Origin: Ursus arctos
Lineage: Eukaryota; Chordata; Mammalia; Carnivora; Ursidae
Assembly (NCBI RefSeq): GCF_023065955.2
Contig: NW_026623008.1
Span: forward strand, 26,129,001 to 26,193,000
DNA: 64,000 nucleotides
Direction: 5' to 3'
This document shows positions 11,153 to 22,465 of this stretch, one piece after another. Position 1 is the stretch's first letter. The number at the start of each line of letters is the position of its first letter. The position numbers and the translations under genes are program-made. The notes below the pieces were generated by a model. The model was not told the DNA's origin and did not search any database. It saw nothing but the letters and a program-made list of their open reading frames with translations.

Positions 11153-11218
11153 AAAACAAATAAACAATGATTTAGTGGAAAGAACATAAGTTTTGGTGTT
11201 AAAAAGCCTTTAATTTTT

Positions 11219-11281
11219 AAAAATTTACTTTTATTTAAATTCAATTAATTAACGTATAGCATATTATTCATTTCAGAGCTT
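11219..11281 (-). mobile_element. 63-bp L1 3' end insertion
   Basis: Flanked by imperfect duplications AAAAGCCTT(T/G)AATTTTT (11,202-11,218 and 11,282-11,298). The inner 'caattaattaacgtatagc' is the end of the carnivore L1 3' UTR in antisense. It is inserted in a MIR. Confidence 0.65.
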
Positions 11282-11292
11282 AAAAGCCTTGA

Positions 11293-11345
11293 ATTTTTAC
11301 TTCCTACCTGCGTTTTTACTTCCTAAAAGCATTTTTACTTCCTAC
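11293..11345 (+). repeat. Short tandem repeat, three units
   Basis: TTTTTACTTCCTA occurs three times with variable spacers, inside the MIR. Confidence 0.7.
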
Positions 11346-11367
11346 CTGTGCAAAGTCACTTAATCTT

Positions 11368-11566
11368 TTTTTTTTTTTAAGATTTTATTTATTTATTTGA
11401 CAGAGATAGAGACAGCCAGTGAGAGAGGGAACACAAGCAGGGGGAGTGGGAGAGGAAGAAGCAGGCTCATAGCGGAGAAGCCTGACGTGGGGCTCGATCC
11501 CAGAACACTGGGATCACGCCCTGAGCCGAAGGCAGACGCTTAACCGCTGTGCCACCCAGGTGCCCC
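11368..11566 (-). mobile_element. SINEC, little diverged, inside MIR
   Basis: Exact duplication AAAGTCACTTAATCTT at 11,352 and 11,567. Confidence 0.92.
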
Positions 11567-11689
11567 AAAGTCACTTAATCTTGATAGGTCTTAATTTTTT
11601 CATCCATTAAATGAGAAAATTGCATACCTCAGTGGTTTTTTTTATTGTGGTAAAATATACATAACATAAATGTATCACTTTAATGATTT

Positions 11690-11796
11690 TTTAAAGATTT
11701 TATTTTTAAATAATCTCTGCACTCAACATGGGGTTGAACTCACAACCCCAAGATCAAAAGTTGCATGCTCCACCAACTGAGCCAGCGAGGTGCCCC
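11690..11796 (-). mobile_element. Short SINEC
   Basis: 'aataatctctgcactcaaca' to 'gagccagcgaggtgcccc'; target AATGATTTTa(a) on both sides. Confidence 0.8.
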
Positions 11797-13479
11797 TCAT
11801 TATAATGATTTTAAAGTGTACGGTTTCATAGCATTAAATAAATTCATATTGTTCTGCAACCACCAACATCATCCAGCTTCATAACTTTTTTATCATCCCC
11901 AACCAAACCATTGTACCCATTAAATACTAAATATCCTTTACCCTCTTCCCCCAGCCCCTGGCATTTACACCTCAATTTCCTGTATGTATGAATTGAACTA
12001 TTTTAGATACCTCGTGTAAGTGGAATCATACAATATTTGTCCTTTTGTGCATGGCATTTTTCCACATAGTATAATTCTTCAAGTTTCATCCACGTTGCGA
12101 TGTATGTCAAAATTTCCTTCCTTTTAAAGACTGAATAATATTCCATTATATTGATGTATTCCATTTTTAAAACAGTCATCTGTTGATGGACACTTGGGTT
12201 GCTTCTACTTTTTGGCTATTATGAATAATGTTGCTATGAACTTAGGTATACAAATATCTGTTTAAGCCCCTGCTTTCACTTCTTGGGGCATATACCCAGA
12301 AGTAGATATGCTGGGTCATACAGTAATTCTATGTTTAACTTTTTGACTAATTGCTTTAGCCTTTCTCCACAGTGGCTGCATCATTTACATTCCCGCCAGC
12401 AATGTGCACAGGTGCCAGTTTCTCAACATCCTCACTAACATTCATTTTCTGTTTGATTTTTTTTATAATAGACACCGTCATGTGAGTGAAGTGGTATCTT
12501 ACTGTGTTTTTGATTTACATATTCCAATGACGAGTGATGCTAAGCATCTGTTCTTAAGCTTACTGGCTATTTGTGTATCTTCTTTGGATAACGGTCTGTT
12601 CAAGTCCTTTGCTCATGTTTTAATTGGTTGGTTGCCGTTGTTGTTGAGTTGTAAAAGGTTCTTTATATATTCTGGGTATGCATCACTTATCAGATATGTG
12701 ATTTGCAAATATTTTATCCTATTCTGTGGGTTGTCTTTTCACTCTGTTGATAGTATCCTCTGATAGACAAGTTTTAATTTTGATGAACTCCAACTTGGCT
12801 ATTTTTTCTTTTGTTGGCTATCCTTTAGGTGTCATACCTAAAAAATGGTTCCATAGCTATTGTCACGAAGTTTTTCCCTTACGTTTTCTTCTAAGAGTTT
12901 TATAGTTTTAGCTGTTATGTTTTAGGTCTTTGATCCATTTTGAGTTAAGTTTTGTATATGGTTATAAAATAAGGGTCCCACTTCATTCCTTTGCATGTGG
13001 ATATCCAGTTTTCTCAACACCATTTGTGGAAAAGACTGTTCTTTTCCCATTGAATGGTCTTGGCACACACTTGACCCATATATGCAAGGGTTTCTTTCTA
13101 AGCTCGCCAATCGATTCCATTATTCTGTACGTCTGATTTATGCCAGTACCACACTATTATAATTATTGTAGCGTTGTAATAAGTTTTAAAATCAGAGAGT
13201 ATGAGTCCTCCAGGTTTGTTTTTTCTTTTTCAAGACTATTTTGGCTATTTGGGGTCCCCTGAGATTCTATACGAATTTTAGGCTGGGTTATTCTAGTTCT
13301 GCATGAAAAGTCATTGGGATTTTGACAGGGATTGCACTGAATCTGTAGATCACTTTGGATAATATTGCCATCTTAACAATACTAAGTCTTTCAATCCATG
13401 AATGTGGGATGTTTCCATTTATTTATGTTTTATTTAATTTCTTTCAGAAATGTTTTTGTAGTTTTCATTGTACACGTCT

Positions 13480-13482
<3 letters not shown>

Positions 13483-13510
<28 letters not shown>

Positions 13511-13701
13511 TTAAAAGATTTTATTTATTTATTCGATAGAGATAGAGACAGCCAGTGAGAGAGGGAACACAAGCAGGGGGAGTGGGAGAGGAAGAAGCAG
13601 GCTCATAGCGGAAGAGCCTGATGTGGGGCTTGATCCCATAACGCCGGGATCACGCCCTGAGCCGAAGGCAGACGCTTAACTGTTGTGCCACCCAGGCGCC
13701 C
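13483..13701 (-). mobile_element. SINEC, little diverged, with (TTTA)n
   Basis: Exact 17-bp duplication CATTGTACACGTCTTTA at 13,466 and 13,702; tail expanded as TTTA units. Confidence 0.92.
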
Positions 13702-14616
13702 CATTGTACACGTCTTTAACTTCCTTGGTTAATTCTTAGGTATTGTATTCTTTTTGATGCTATTGTAAATGGAATTGTTATTGTAATTTCCTTTTCACAT
13801 TGTTCAATGTTACTATATAGAAATGCAACTGATTTTTGTGTTGACTTCGTATCCTGCTACTTTGCCGAATTCCCTTACTCTAACAATTTTTTTTGTGTGG
13901 AATATTTAGGGTTTTCTACAAATAAGATCATATCACATGTGAACAAAGAACTTCATTTCCAATTTGGATGCTTTTATTTTTCTTGCCTAATTGCTCTACT
14001 TAGGATTTCCATTACTACATTGCATGTAGTAGTAAAAGTGGGTATGCTTGCCAGGTTTCTGATCTTTGAGAAGGTTTTAGTTTTTTTTACTATTGAGTAT
14101 GATGTTTATTGTGGGTTTTCATAGGTAGCCTTTATTATGTTGAGATAGTGTCCTCCTAAGTTTGTTGAGTGTTTCTATCATGAAAAGATATTTTATCTGT
14201 CAAGTTCTTTTTCTGTATCAATTGAGATGATCATGTGTTTTTTTCCTTCATTTTACTAAAGTGGTGTATTTCATTGATCGATTTCATATGTTGAACCATC
14301 CTTGCATTTCAGGACTAATTCCCATTTGGTTGTGTTCATAATTCTTTAAACATGCTGTTGAACTCAGTTTGCTTGTATTTCACTGAGGATTTTTGCTTCA
14401 GTGTTCATAAAGGATATTGGTCTATAGTTTTCTTTTATCATAGTATCTTTGGTTTAGATATCAGGGTAATGTTGACCTAATAGAAGCAGTTAGGAAGTAT
14501 TCATTCCTCTTCAATTTTTTGGAAGAGTTTGAGCAGGACTGATGTTAATTCTGTAAATGTAAATGTTTGGTGGAATTCACCATTGATGACATCTGGTCAT
14601 ATTTTCTTATTCTCTC

Positions 14617-14728
14617 TTTTTTTAAAGGTTCTATTTTTAAGTAATCTCCACACCCAAAGTGGGGCTTGAACCCAGAAACCCAGGATCAAGAGTCATACAC
14701 TCCATTGACTGAGCCAGCCAGGTGCCCC
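14617..14728 (-). mobile_element. Short SINEC
   Basis: 'aagtaatctccacacccaaa' to 'ccagccaggtgcccc'. Confidence 0.8.
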
Positions 14729-14742
14729 ATCAGTTTCTCTTT

Positions 14743-14765
14743 TCCCTTCTTTCTTTCTTTTCTTT

Positions 14766-14822
<57 letters not shown>

Positions 14823-14873
14823 TTCCTTCCTTTCTTTCTTTCTTTCTTTCTTTCTCTTTCTTTCTTTTTCTTT
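14743..14873. repeat. (CTTT)n microsatellite
   Basis: About 130 bp of pyrimidine-only sequence, mainly TTTC units with a TTCC patch. Confidence 0.9.
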
Positions 14874-15069
14874 TTTAAGATTTTGTTTAGTCATTTGAGA
14901 GAGACAGAGTGTGAGAGAGAGTATGAGCAAGGGGAAGGAGCAGAGGCAGAGGGAGAAGCAGACTCACCGCCAAGCAGGGAGGCCAAAGTGGGGCTCTATC
15001 CCAGGATCTTGGGATCATGACCTGAGCCAAAGGCAGATGCTTAACTAACTGAGCCACCCAGGCACCCCC
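14872..15069 (-). mobile_element. SINEC fused to the CTTT tract
   Basis: Its 3' tail (left on +) runs into the CTTT microsatellite, which may have grown from it. Confidence 0.85.
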
Positions 15070-15705
15070 CCAATCAGATTTCCTATTCATTATTTAGTCT
15101 TTGTAGGTTATGTCTTTAGGAATTGGTCCATTCTTAGGTTATCCAATTATTGGCAGATGATTGTTTACTCTTTTATGATCCTTTTTATTCCTGTAGAATT
15201 GGTTGTTACGTTCCCCACTTTCATTTCAGATTTTAGTTATTTGAGCCTTCTCTCTCTCTCTTTCTTTTTTTCCTAGTCAATTTAGCTAAAGGCTTGTCAA
15301 TTTTGTTGATCTTTTGCAAGAACTAAGTCTTGGTTTTGTTGATTTTTCTCTCACCAGGTTTTTGTGAGGATTAAATAAGATGGTGTGATACCAATTCCTA
15401 AAGAAGAAATACAAAGAGTCATATTTTAAAGTGTTCTGCCTCCCTAAATAATTCAAAGAAATTAGGTTAACAGTAAGATACCATTTTATCAAATCAGCAT
15501 AGTTAGAAACAGAACCCAACTAGAAGTCAGCCCCTTGTGTGTGGGTTTAGTTACTAAAAGGAAACACTTAGGGGGACCTCCAGGACATTAGTAATATTTT
15601 ATTTATTGATCTGGGAGCTGGTTTCATGTTTTAAAAATTCATCAAGCAATGAAGAATTATTGTTTACTGAGTACAGCCTTTCAGTTTAGCAAGATGAAAA
15701 TAATT

Positions 15706-15907
15706 TTTTTTTTTAAAGATTTTATTTATTTATTTATTTGACAGAGATAGAGACAGCCAGCGAGAGAGGGAACACAAGCAGGGGGAGTGGGAGAGGAAGA
15801 AGCAGGCCCACAGCATAGGAGCCTGATGTGGGGCTCGATCCCACAACGCCGGGATCACGCCCTGAGCCGAAGGCAGACGCCCAACCGCTGTGCCACCCAG
15901 GCGCCCC
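15706..15907 (-). mobile_element. SINEC, little diverged
   Basis: Duplication GATGAAAATAATT at 15,693 and 15,910. Confidence 0.9.
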
Positions 15908-15909
15908 AT

Positions 15910-16660
15910 GATGAAAATAATTCTTGAATTGGATGGAGGTAATGGTTTCAGAACAATGTGAATGTACTTAAAGTCAAAGAATTATACCATTAAAAATAGT
16001 AAGATAGTAAATTTTATCTTATGTGTATTTCACCACAATTTTAAAAGTTTATTGAGCTATATAGTTATAATTTGTACACTTTTATGTATATAAGTGATAT
16101 TTTAATTATTAAAAAATATAGTAGGGTGCCTGGGTGGTTCAGGTGGTTAAGTGCCTGCCATTGGCTCAGATCATGATCCCAGGTCCTGGGATAGAGTTCC
16201 GTATCGGGCTCCTTGCTCAGTGGAGAGCCTGCTTCTCTCTCTGTCTGCCGCTTTCCCTGCTTGTGCTTTCTCTCTCTCTGACAAAAAAATAAAAAAAATC
16301 TTTAAAACAAAACAAAATAAAACAAAAAAGCTGTAACCCTTGTCTCAGCAACTCTACATCTAGGAATTTATCCTAAGGAAATATTTAAGATGTTTGCAAA
16401 ACAAGGCACAAAAGGACATTTACTCTAGTTTACTCTTGTAACAGCTAAAACTGGAAACTACTTACATGTCCTGTGAAAGGGGACTGGTTAAGAAGTATAT
16501 GTTAGAGCCGCACGGTAGAATATACAAAGCCATCAAAGATGCTGCAGATTAAACTTTATCAGCGTGGTAATATATTTATGCTACATTCAAGTAAAAAAAA
16601 TTAGAAGATAATTGTGAAAGATAGAAAAAGCAGCAAAAAATTTTCCAATGGTCATCTGCT
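15910..16660 (+). mobile_element. L1M fragments, sense
   Basis: Two sense L1M blocks on either side of a SINE: an end block with 'tatttcaccacaatttt' (16,026) and an internal block with 'aactctacatctaggaattt' (16,350). Their order is not collinear, so they are probably separate copies. Confidence 0.55.
16122..16329 (+). mobile_element. SINEC, long form
   Basis: 'agggtgcctgggtggttcag' to an AACAAAACAAAA-type tail. Confidence 0.85.
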
Positions 16661-16690
16661 TTGGGCAATAGGAACACATTGGCCTTTAAT

Positions 16691-16702
16691 TCTTTCTTTC
16701 CT

Positions 16703-16751
<49 letters not shown>

Positions 16752-16778
16752 TTTTCCTCTTCTTCTTCTTCTTCTTCA
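16691..16778. repeat. (TTTC)n then (TTC)n microsatellite
   Basis: Pyrimidine-only, changing from tetranucleotide to TTC units at about 16,750. Confidence 0.9.
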
Positions 16779-17293
16779 ACTTTCTTTAAGGAACATGTTA
16801 TTGCCTTTCTAATAGTAAGAAAAGTCTTCGGGTTATCAGGAATTAGAAAAACTAGTGTTTGGCACACATGTGGGTACTCAAAACTGACAGTGCCTGCTCC
16901 TTTCCTTTGAAAAGTAATCACTGAAAAAAGAAAAGAAAAGAAAAGTAATCATTGGCTGCTCTCTGCCTGTATTGGTCAGGGTTCTTTTTTGAAACCCAAC
17001 TAATAGGATGTGTATATACATAGAGAGAGAGCGAGCTTCATTTTAAGAAATTCGCTCATGGGATTACGGAGGCTGGCAAGTTCGAAATGTGCAGGGTAAG
17101 TTGACAGGCTAGAGACCCAAGGAACAGCCAGTGTAACAGTTCCAGTATGAAGCTGTCAGCTGGCAAAATTCCTTTTGTCTGGAGGGGTAAGGTAGTGTCA
17201 GTCTTTGTTCTTTTAGGGCCTTCAGCTGATTAGATGAGACCTGCCCAAATTATGGAGGATAATCTGCTTACTAATAATCCACTGAATTGGTTT

Positions 17294-17512
17294 TTTTTCA
17301 AGATTTTATTTATTTATTTGAGAGAGAGAGAGAAAGAGAGAGTGCGCGCGCGCGCGCGCACACACACACACACACACACGAGTGGGGGGAGGGGCAGAGG
17401 GAGAGGGAGACGCAGACTCCCTGCTGAGCAGGAAGCCTGACACAGGGCTTGATCCCAGGACCCTGAGATTATAACCTGAGCCAATGGCAGACACTTAACT
17501 GACTGAACCACC
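17294..17512 (-). mobile_element. SINEC with GA/CG/CA tract
   Basis: Body carries the compound dinucleotide tract at 17,320-17,379. Confidence 0.85.
17320..17379. repeat. Compound GA, CG and CA dinucleotide tract
   Basis: (GA)n, then seven or eight CG units (17,343-17,358), then (CA)n to 17,378, in a SINE body. Confidence 0.9.
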
Positions 17513-17518
17513 CACCCT

Positions 17519-17757
17519 GGTTTTTTTTTTTTTTATTTAATTAATTTATTTATTTTGAGAGAGAGAGAACCTGTGTGTGCAAGTGAGTGGGGGGGGGAGG
17601 GGCACAGAGAGAGGGAGAGAATCTCAAGCAGCCTTCACTCCGAGTGCAGAGCCAAAAGCAGAGTTGAACACAAGGCTCTATATCATGACCCTGAGATCAT
17701 GAACTGAGCCAAAATCAAGAGTTAGACGCCCAACCAACTGAGCTACCCAAGCGCCCC
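17519..17757 (-). mobile_element. SINEC, older form
   Basis: 'aagagttagacgcccaacca' variant; the flank 'tccactgag' recurs after it (17,758). Confidence 0.85.
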
Positions 17758-17886
17758 TCCACTGAGTTAATTGTTAATCTCATCCAACAAACACATAGAA
17801 ATATGCAGAACAATATTTGACCAAATACGTGGGCATGATGGCCTAGCCAAGTCAACGCATCAATTAACCATCACATTACCATTCGG

Positions 17887-18940
17887 GAGGGCTTGGCTAT
17901 GGGCTCCTGACGTGAAGTAGAAGAAAAAGACAAAAGGCAGCTCTCTGGGCCATTTGAGTGTTTTCAGGTTACATGGACTTCCCACATGGAAGCCAGCATG
18001 CCCACAAACTCTTCCAATCTACTTTAGTTAAGTTCTCACGAACCAATTTTCTGAAATAGTTCTAGTCCAGATCACCCACGACCTTCCAATTCTATAGTCG
18101 ATTTTTGGGCCTCATCTTACTTGTCTTCTCAGTGACACATGACAAGTTGGTAATTGATCCTCTCTCTTGAAATACTCTTGGTTTCTGAGACTGCACTCTC
18201 TCCTTGTTTTCCAGCTACTTTAACTGATCCTCTTTCTCTTCCTGAGTTATAAATGTTGAAGTGCTTCAGCGCTCAGTTTAATTTACTTTCTCTGGTTAAT
18301 CCTATCCAGTCTTATGGAATGTACCGATGACTTCCACATTCCTATCTCTAGCCCAGTTACCTCTCCTGAGCTTTCCCCTTCACCAAACCCTCTGGGGGAT
18401 CTCCAGGGACTTTATTGCACAGGATTGCCCTGAAGGAACTTAGGTTCTCAAAAATCATGTCGAGTCCCCAATAGTTGGCTTTTAGTTTCTTGAAGTATGA
18501 GTTTGGGTGGGGACAGTTAATGAGTTCAAGTTGAGACATATTTGCAGTAATTGGAGTCTACACAAATTAGGTACCTCTCTTCTGTGCTCCCTACCATGCT
18601 GTATGTTTATCTTTCTCATAACAATCGGTTTGTCTAATTATATGTCCATCTTAGCCATTATCTCATTTATCCTGTCACCTCTAATTTCTGGCATGCGCCA
18701 GGTTCATAAGGAAGTAAATTATGTTAAATCATCATGCAGTGGGTATGAGGTTCTAGAGCTCAGGGAAGGGTGTATAGATTGATGCCAGCAGAAGCAGCTA
18801 ATGACCTATGTGATGGATGAGCTCCCATTCAGGAAATTTCCCATCTTTTAGGCCCTATAAAGCCAAGTCTGCTCCTGTCTCTGAGCATATCTTACATACC
18901 CAGTAAACATTCATGCCTTAGTGGGTCTTTCAGGGCGCCT
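17887..18940. other. Unassigned sequence
   Basis: About 1 kb without a repeat I recognise and without a supported gene. The frames at 18,507-18,782 (+) and 18,357-18,539 (-) show no family features. Confidence 0.4.
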
Positions 18941-19700
18941 GGACCCAATTCCAACCTCAGGGGTAGGTTCTCCCCCATCCTCCCACAATACCAAGCAATT
19001 CAGAGACACCAGAAAGGTGTTTGAGAATTCAACCCAATTCTGACACTATCTACCCAGAGGTAAAATCTGATGCCACAGGTTAAGGGTTTAGTCCTACAAG
19101 ACTGCCCTCTACTCTCCACTTCTGACACCAATCACAAGACACAGGCTGTTACCTGGGCTTTTGACCGACAGGCTACAGATTGGAGGTTCCACCAACCTCC
19201 TCCTTAGGTTCAATTAATTTGCTAGAATGGCTCACAGAACTTGGGAAAACATTTACATTTACCATTTTATTAAAGGATGTGATAAAGGTTATGAATCAAC
19301 AGCCAGATGAGGAGATAAATAGGGTGAGGTCTCCAACAAAGGAGCCTCTCAACTTGTGGAGCTTGGGGCCTAGGTTGATGGCACATGTAGGTACTCTGTT
19401 TCCCTAAGCATGGAAGCACTTTGAAAAGGACCACAACGCTGACCTCCTAGGCTTTTATGGAGACTTCATTAAATAGTCTTGATGGACTAAGTCATTAGCC
19501 ATTGGCTGATTCAACCTCTAGTCCCTCTCACTTCTCTGGAGGTCAGGGGGTGGGACTGAAAGTTGTCCAGCAGACAACCAGACCCTACCTTTGAGTGCTT
19601 TTTAAAAGCCACCTCATTAACATGACAAAAGACACCTTTCCCACGCTCAACACTTAGGAAATTCCAAGGGTTTTGGAAGCTCTGGGCCAGAAACAAAGAA
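18940..19700 (-). repeat. LTR-like repeat, probably endogenous retroviral
   Basis: 'cagagacaccagaaaggtg', 'tgatgccacaggttaaggg' and 'ttggccattggctgattcaa'-like strings recall a mammalian ERV LTR read antisense. No retroviral gene is visible beside it. The family name was not recovered. Confidence 0.45.
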
Positions 19701-19703
19701 GAC

Positions 19704-19788
19704 TACATGTATGTGTGTGTATACATATGTGTATACATACACATATATACATATACATACATATACATATATATATACACACACATTT
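19704..19788. repeat. Compound TG/TA/CA microsatellite
   Basis: Alternating purine-pyrimidine run with CATA units. Confidence 0.85.
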
Positions 19789-19865
19789 TTTTTTAAAGTA
19801 GGCTCCATGCCTAACCCCGAGATCAAGAGTTGTATGTTCCACCGACTAAGCCAGCCAGGCCCCCC
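19787..19865 (-). mobile_element. Short SINEC next to a TG/TA microsatellite
   Basis: 'aagtaggctccatgcctaac' to 'taagccagccaggcccccc'. Confidence 0.7.
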
Positions 19866-20132
19866 TCAATAAATATTCTTACAACAAATCACAATACAAC
19901 GGCAGAGTTTTGTTTGTTTGTTTGTTTTTACAGGGATCATTTTTTAGTGAAGGGAAATGTGAAAACATCTTGTTCACATGAGGGCATGATACACTTGAGA
20001 TTTTTACAAAGGGCAGTCACTGAAAAAAATTGAATTGAAAATGTGGACAATCTACTAATAAAAGGTACAGTAAGCTTGTCATAAGGAATCTAAATAACTT
20101 CAAATCAGTTACACTTTCCTTTCTTTTTTTCC

Positions 20133-20325
20133 TTTTTTTTTTTTTTTAGGATTTTATCTATTTATTTGTCAGAGAGAGAGAGCACAAGCAGGGGAGCTGC
20201 AGGCAGAGGGAGAAGCAGACTCCCTGCTGAGCAAGGAGCCTGATGTGGGACTCGATCCCAGGACTCTGGGATCATGACCTGAGCTGAACGCAAACGCTTA
20301 ACCAACGGAGCCATCCAGGAACCCC
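20133..20325 (-). mobile_element. SINEC, long form
   Basis: Target CAGT(t)ACACTTT at 20,106 and 20,326. Confidence 0.85.
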
Positions 20326-20555
20326 TCAGTAACACTTTTCGTCTAATTTTTGCATGCTATTTTTTTGAAAAATGACGAACAAATTGTCCCTTATTTCTCC
20401 GATGTATGTCAAAATATGGAGTCAGGAAAGATTTAACCCAAACTCCCACACTTTCTGTTAGAGAGTAAGAATCACTGGAGTCTGACTTGACGGCTCAGTG
20501 GTACCACAAAATTTTGGAGTGTTTTCAAATCACCAAATCAAGATTAAATTCTATT

Positions 20556-20636
20556 CTGTGTCAGAGCACCATGTTATACAACTGAAACTAATGTAACATC
20601 GTGTGTTAATTGTAGCTGAATAATAATAACATTTAA
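20556..20636 (+). mobile_element. 81-bp L1 3' end insertion
   Basis: Target AAATTCTATT (20,546-20,555) is repeated at about 20,637. The insert is just the L1 terminus ('tacaactgaaactaatgtaa') and an A-rich tail. Confidence 0.6.
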
Positions 20637-20646
20637 AAATTCTATT

Positions 20647-21020
20647 TTTTATAGTTTTTATTTGAATTATATAATCATACTCCAAATTTTTGAATTTTTT
20701 TAATGACATGAATGTTAACTGTCAATTAAACTGAATATTCTCCCTTTTTCCTACCATTTTTGCTAGGTTGGCCTCTATTTTATTTGTATTTAGGTGTTCA
20801 GTCCTCTCAACCACTCTCCTCAGACATGTCACGGAAGCTGAAAAGTTTCCATGGACCTTCTTACTATTATTTTTTATTCTTTCAAAAAGATATAGAAATA
20901 TATTTTATTATTGCTTTCATTTCAGTTTTTCCATTGTCCTCATTTCAGAATAAGAATCTCCACATTGTTTAATTTAATTTTTTCCTTAATTTTTTATTAG
21001 ATAATATTTGAAGGTTGCCC
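20647..21020. other. Flank sequence, nothing recognised
   Basis: AT-rich, with no known repeat. Two overlapping frames at 20,760-20,972 have no support. Confidence 0.35.
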
Positions 21021-21231
21021 TTTTTTTTTAAGATTTTATTTATTTATTTGTTTGTTTGTTTGCCAGGGATAGAGTTAGAGAGAACACACAAGCAGGGGGA
21101 GTGGCAGGCAGAGGGAGAAGCAGGCTCCCCGCTGAGCAGGGAGCCTGACATGGGGCTCAATTCCAGGACCCTGCCATCGTGACCTGAGCCAAAGGCAGAT
21201 GCTTAGCTGACTGAGTGACCCAGGCATCGCT
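21021..21231 (-). mobile_element. SINEC with (TTTG)n
   Basis: 'ttatttgtttgtttgtttgcc' in the tail region; ends 'gtgacccaggcatcgc'. Confidence 0.82.
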
Positions 21232-21853
21232 GAAGGTCATTCTTTAAGTCAGAATTTTGTACATAATGGACTGGTGTTCTGAAAAGGAGATAAGCATTAT
21301 TTCCTCCATTTTAGGACAAGAAAAATAAGGGCTATCCTTTAACAAAAGAATTCATCTTCTCCAGTTTCTGCTGGCTTGGGTTTGGTTTGAAGAGAAGCAG
21401 TAGACCAGATTTCTGGGTCTTCACTACTCAAAGGGCAGTGTCAAATTGGAATATCAGGTTTTTTTTCTGTTTTTCCTTCTCTCCATTCTCATTGGCACAA
21501 TGGCAAATACTCAAAACCGTGAGATTAAATTGGGATAGATATCAGTAGCAGTCATAAAAAATGACAGAATCAAAGAAATCTAGAATTGGAAATAATTAAT
21601 GGAGCATTTAGCCAAGGGATGGCATATGTGATGGGTGATGTCACTTCCACCCCTCATCTGTGGCAGACATCACTAATCAATTATTGAACCTAAATGTGGC
21701 CCAACAGTTAACGTTTTCTACACAGGGCACCCAGCAGCCATTACCATGTAATCAGAGCTGTCAATCAGGCTCTACCTAAGGTAGACTAATCATTTGATAA
21801 AGGTGAGGGGACTGGCTCAAGGTCACTCAGCGGCTGACAGAGAACACCTAGTC
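21232..21853. other. Flank sequence with a MIR-like end
   Basis: Mostly unassigned. 'tggctcaaggtcactcagcg' (about 21,813) is a MIR relic in antisense. Confidence 0.4.
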
Positions 21854-22265
21854 TTTTTTTTTTTTTTTAAGATTTTATTTATTTGCCGGGCGCCTGGGTG
21901 GCTCAGTCGTTAAGCATCTGCCTTCTGTTCAGGTCATAATCCCAGGGTCCTGGGATCGAGTCCCACATCAGGCTACTTGCTCAATGGGAATGCTCCTTCT
22001 CCCTCTGCCCCTCCCCCTGCTTGTGTTCTCTCTCTCCCTGTCTCTCTTTCTGTCAAATAAATAAATAAAATCTTTTTTTTTAAAGATTTTATTTGAGAGA
22101 GAGAGAGAGAGAGAGAGAGCACAAGCAGGGGGAGGGGCAGAGGGAGAGAGAGAAGCAGACTCCCCATGGAGCAGGGAGCCGGATGCAGGGCTCAATCCCA
22201 GGACTCTGAGATCATGATCTGGGTCAAAGGCAGACGCTTAACCAACTGAGCTACCCAGTCACCCC
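21854..22265 (-). mobile_element. Outer SINEC interrupted by a sense SINEC
   Basis: Own sequence 21,854-21,886 and about 22,073-22,265; 'aagattttattt' is duplicated around the inner copy. Confidence 0.8.
21887..22072 (+). mobile_element. Inner SINEC of a two-level nest
   Basis: Head-on orientation to its host, so the pair can form a long hairpin. Confidence 0.85.
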
Positions 22266-22437
22266 AATTGTGGAATTTTTTTTTTCTTTAATTGTGGAAT
22301 TCTTGAAACTATCGCATCAGGTAGTGGGGAAAGAAGGATGGTGTCCCTCTACAAGCAGCGTTCCACAAGAGGGGACACCCAGCTTCCTCTCTACTTGTTC
22401 AGGTTCTCACAACCAGAGTTAAGAAGTTCTTCAGAAA

Positions 22438-22465
22438 CTAACCGACTAACTAACTAACTAACCAA
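22438..22465. repeat. (AACT)n
   Basis: About six AACT units with one C substitution. Confidence 0.8.

Larger units (their letters stand above)
11165..11635 (+). mobile_element. MIR, sense, split by an L1 tail and a SINE
   Basis: 'gtgcaaagtcacttaatctt' and 'catccattaaatgagaaaat' are MIR 3' half; the upstream half is degenerate. Confidence 0.6.
11640..15345 (-). mobile_element. Long antisense L1 (3' end through much of ORF2)
   Basis: The + strand runs through the reverse complement of L1 from its 3' end ('gtggtaaaatatacataac', 11,647) to ORF2 near 'ggcttgtcaattttgttgat' (15,291). The order is essentially collinear with the canonical element. The SINEs at 11,690, 13,483, 14,617 and 14,872 and the CTTT tract are later insertions. 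Open frames at 12,404-12,763 and 13,807-14,124 on the + strand are meaningless shadows of ORF2 on the opposite strand. No intact reverse transcriptase frame remains. Confidence 0.85.
16968..17886 (-). repeat. MLT2-type (ERVL) LTR, antisense, split by two SINEs
   Basis: Starts 'ttggtcagggttcttt', contains 'cagctgattagatgagacct' and, after two SINEs (17,294-17,512 and 17,519-17,757), ends 'caattaaccatcaca'. That is the antisense MLT2 pattern. Confidence 0.6.

Noticed and set aside
12404..12763. 119-codon open frame on the + strand
   Set aside because: It is the reverse complement of L1 ORF2; the string order follows the antisense L1 and no protein family fits.
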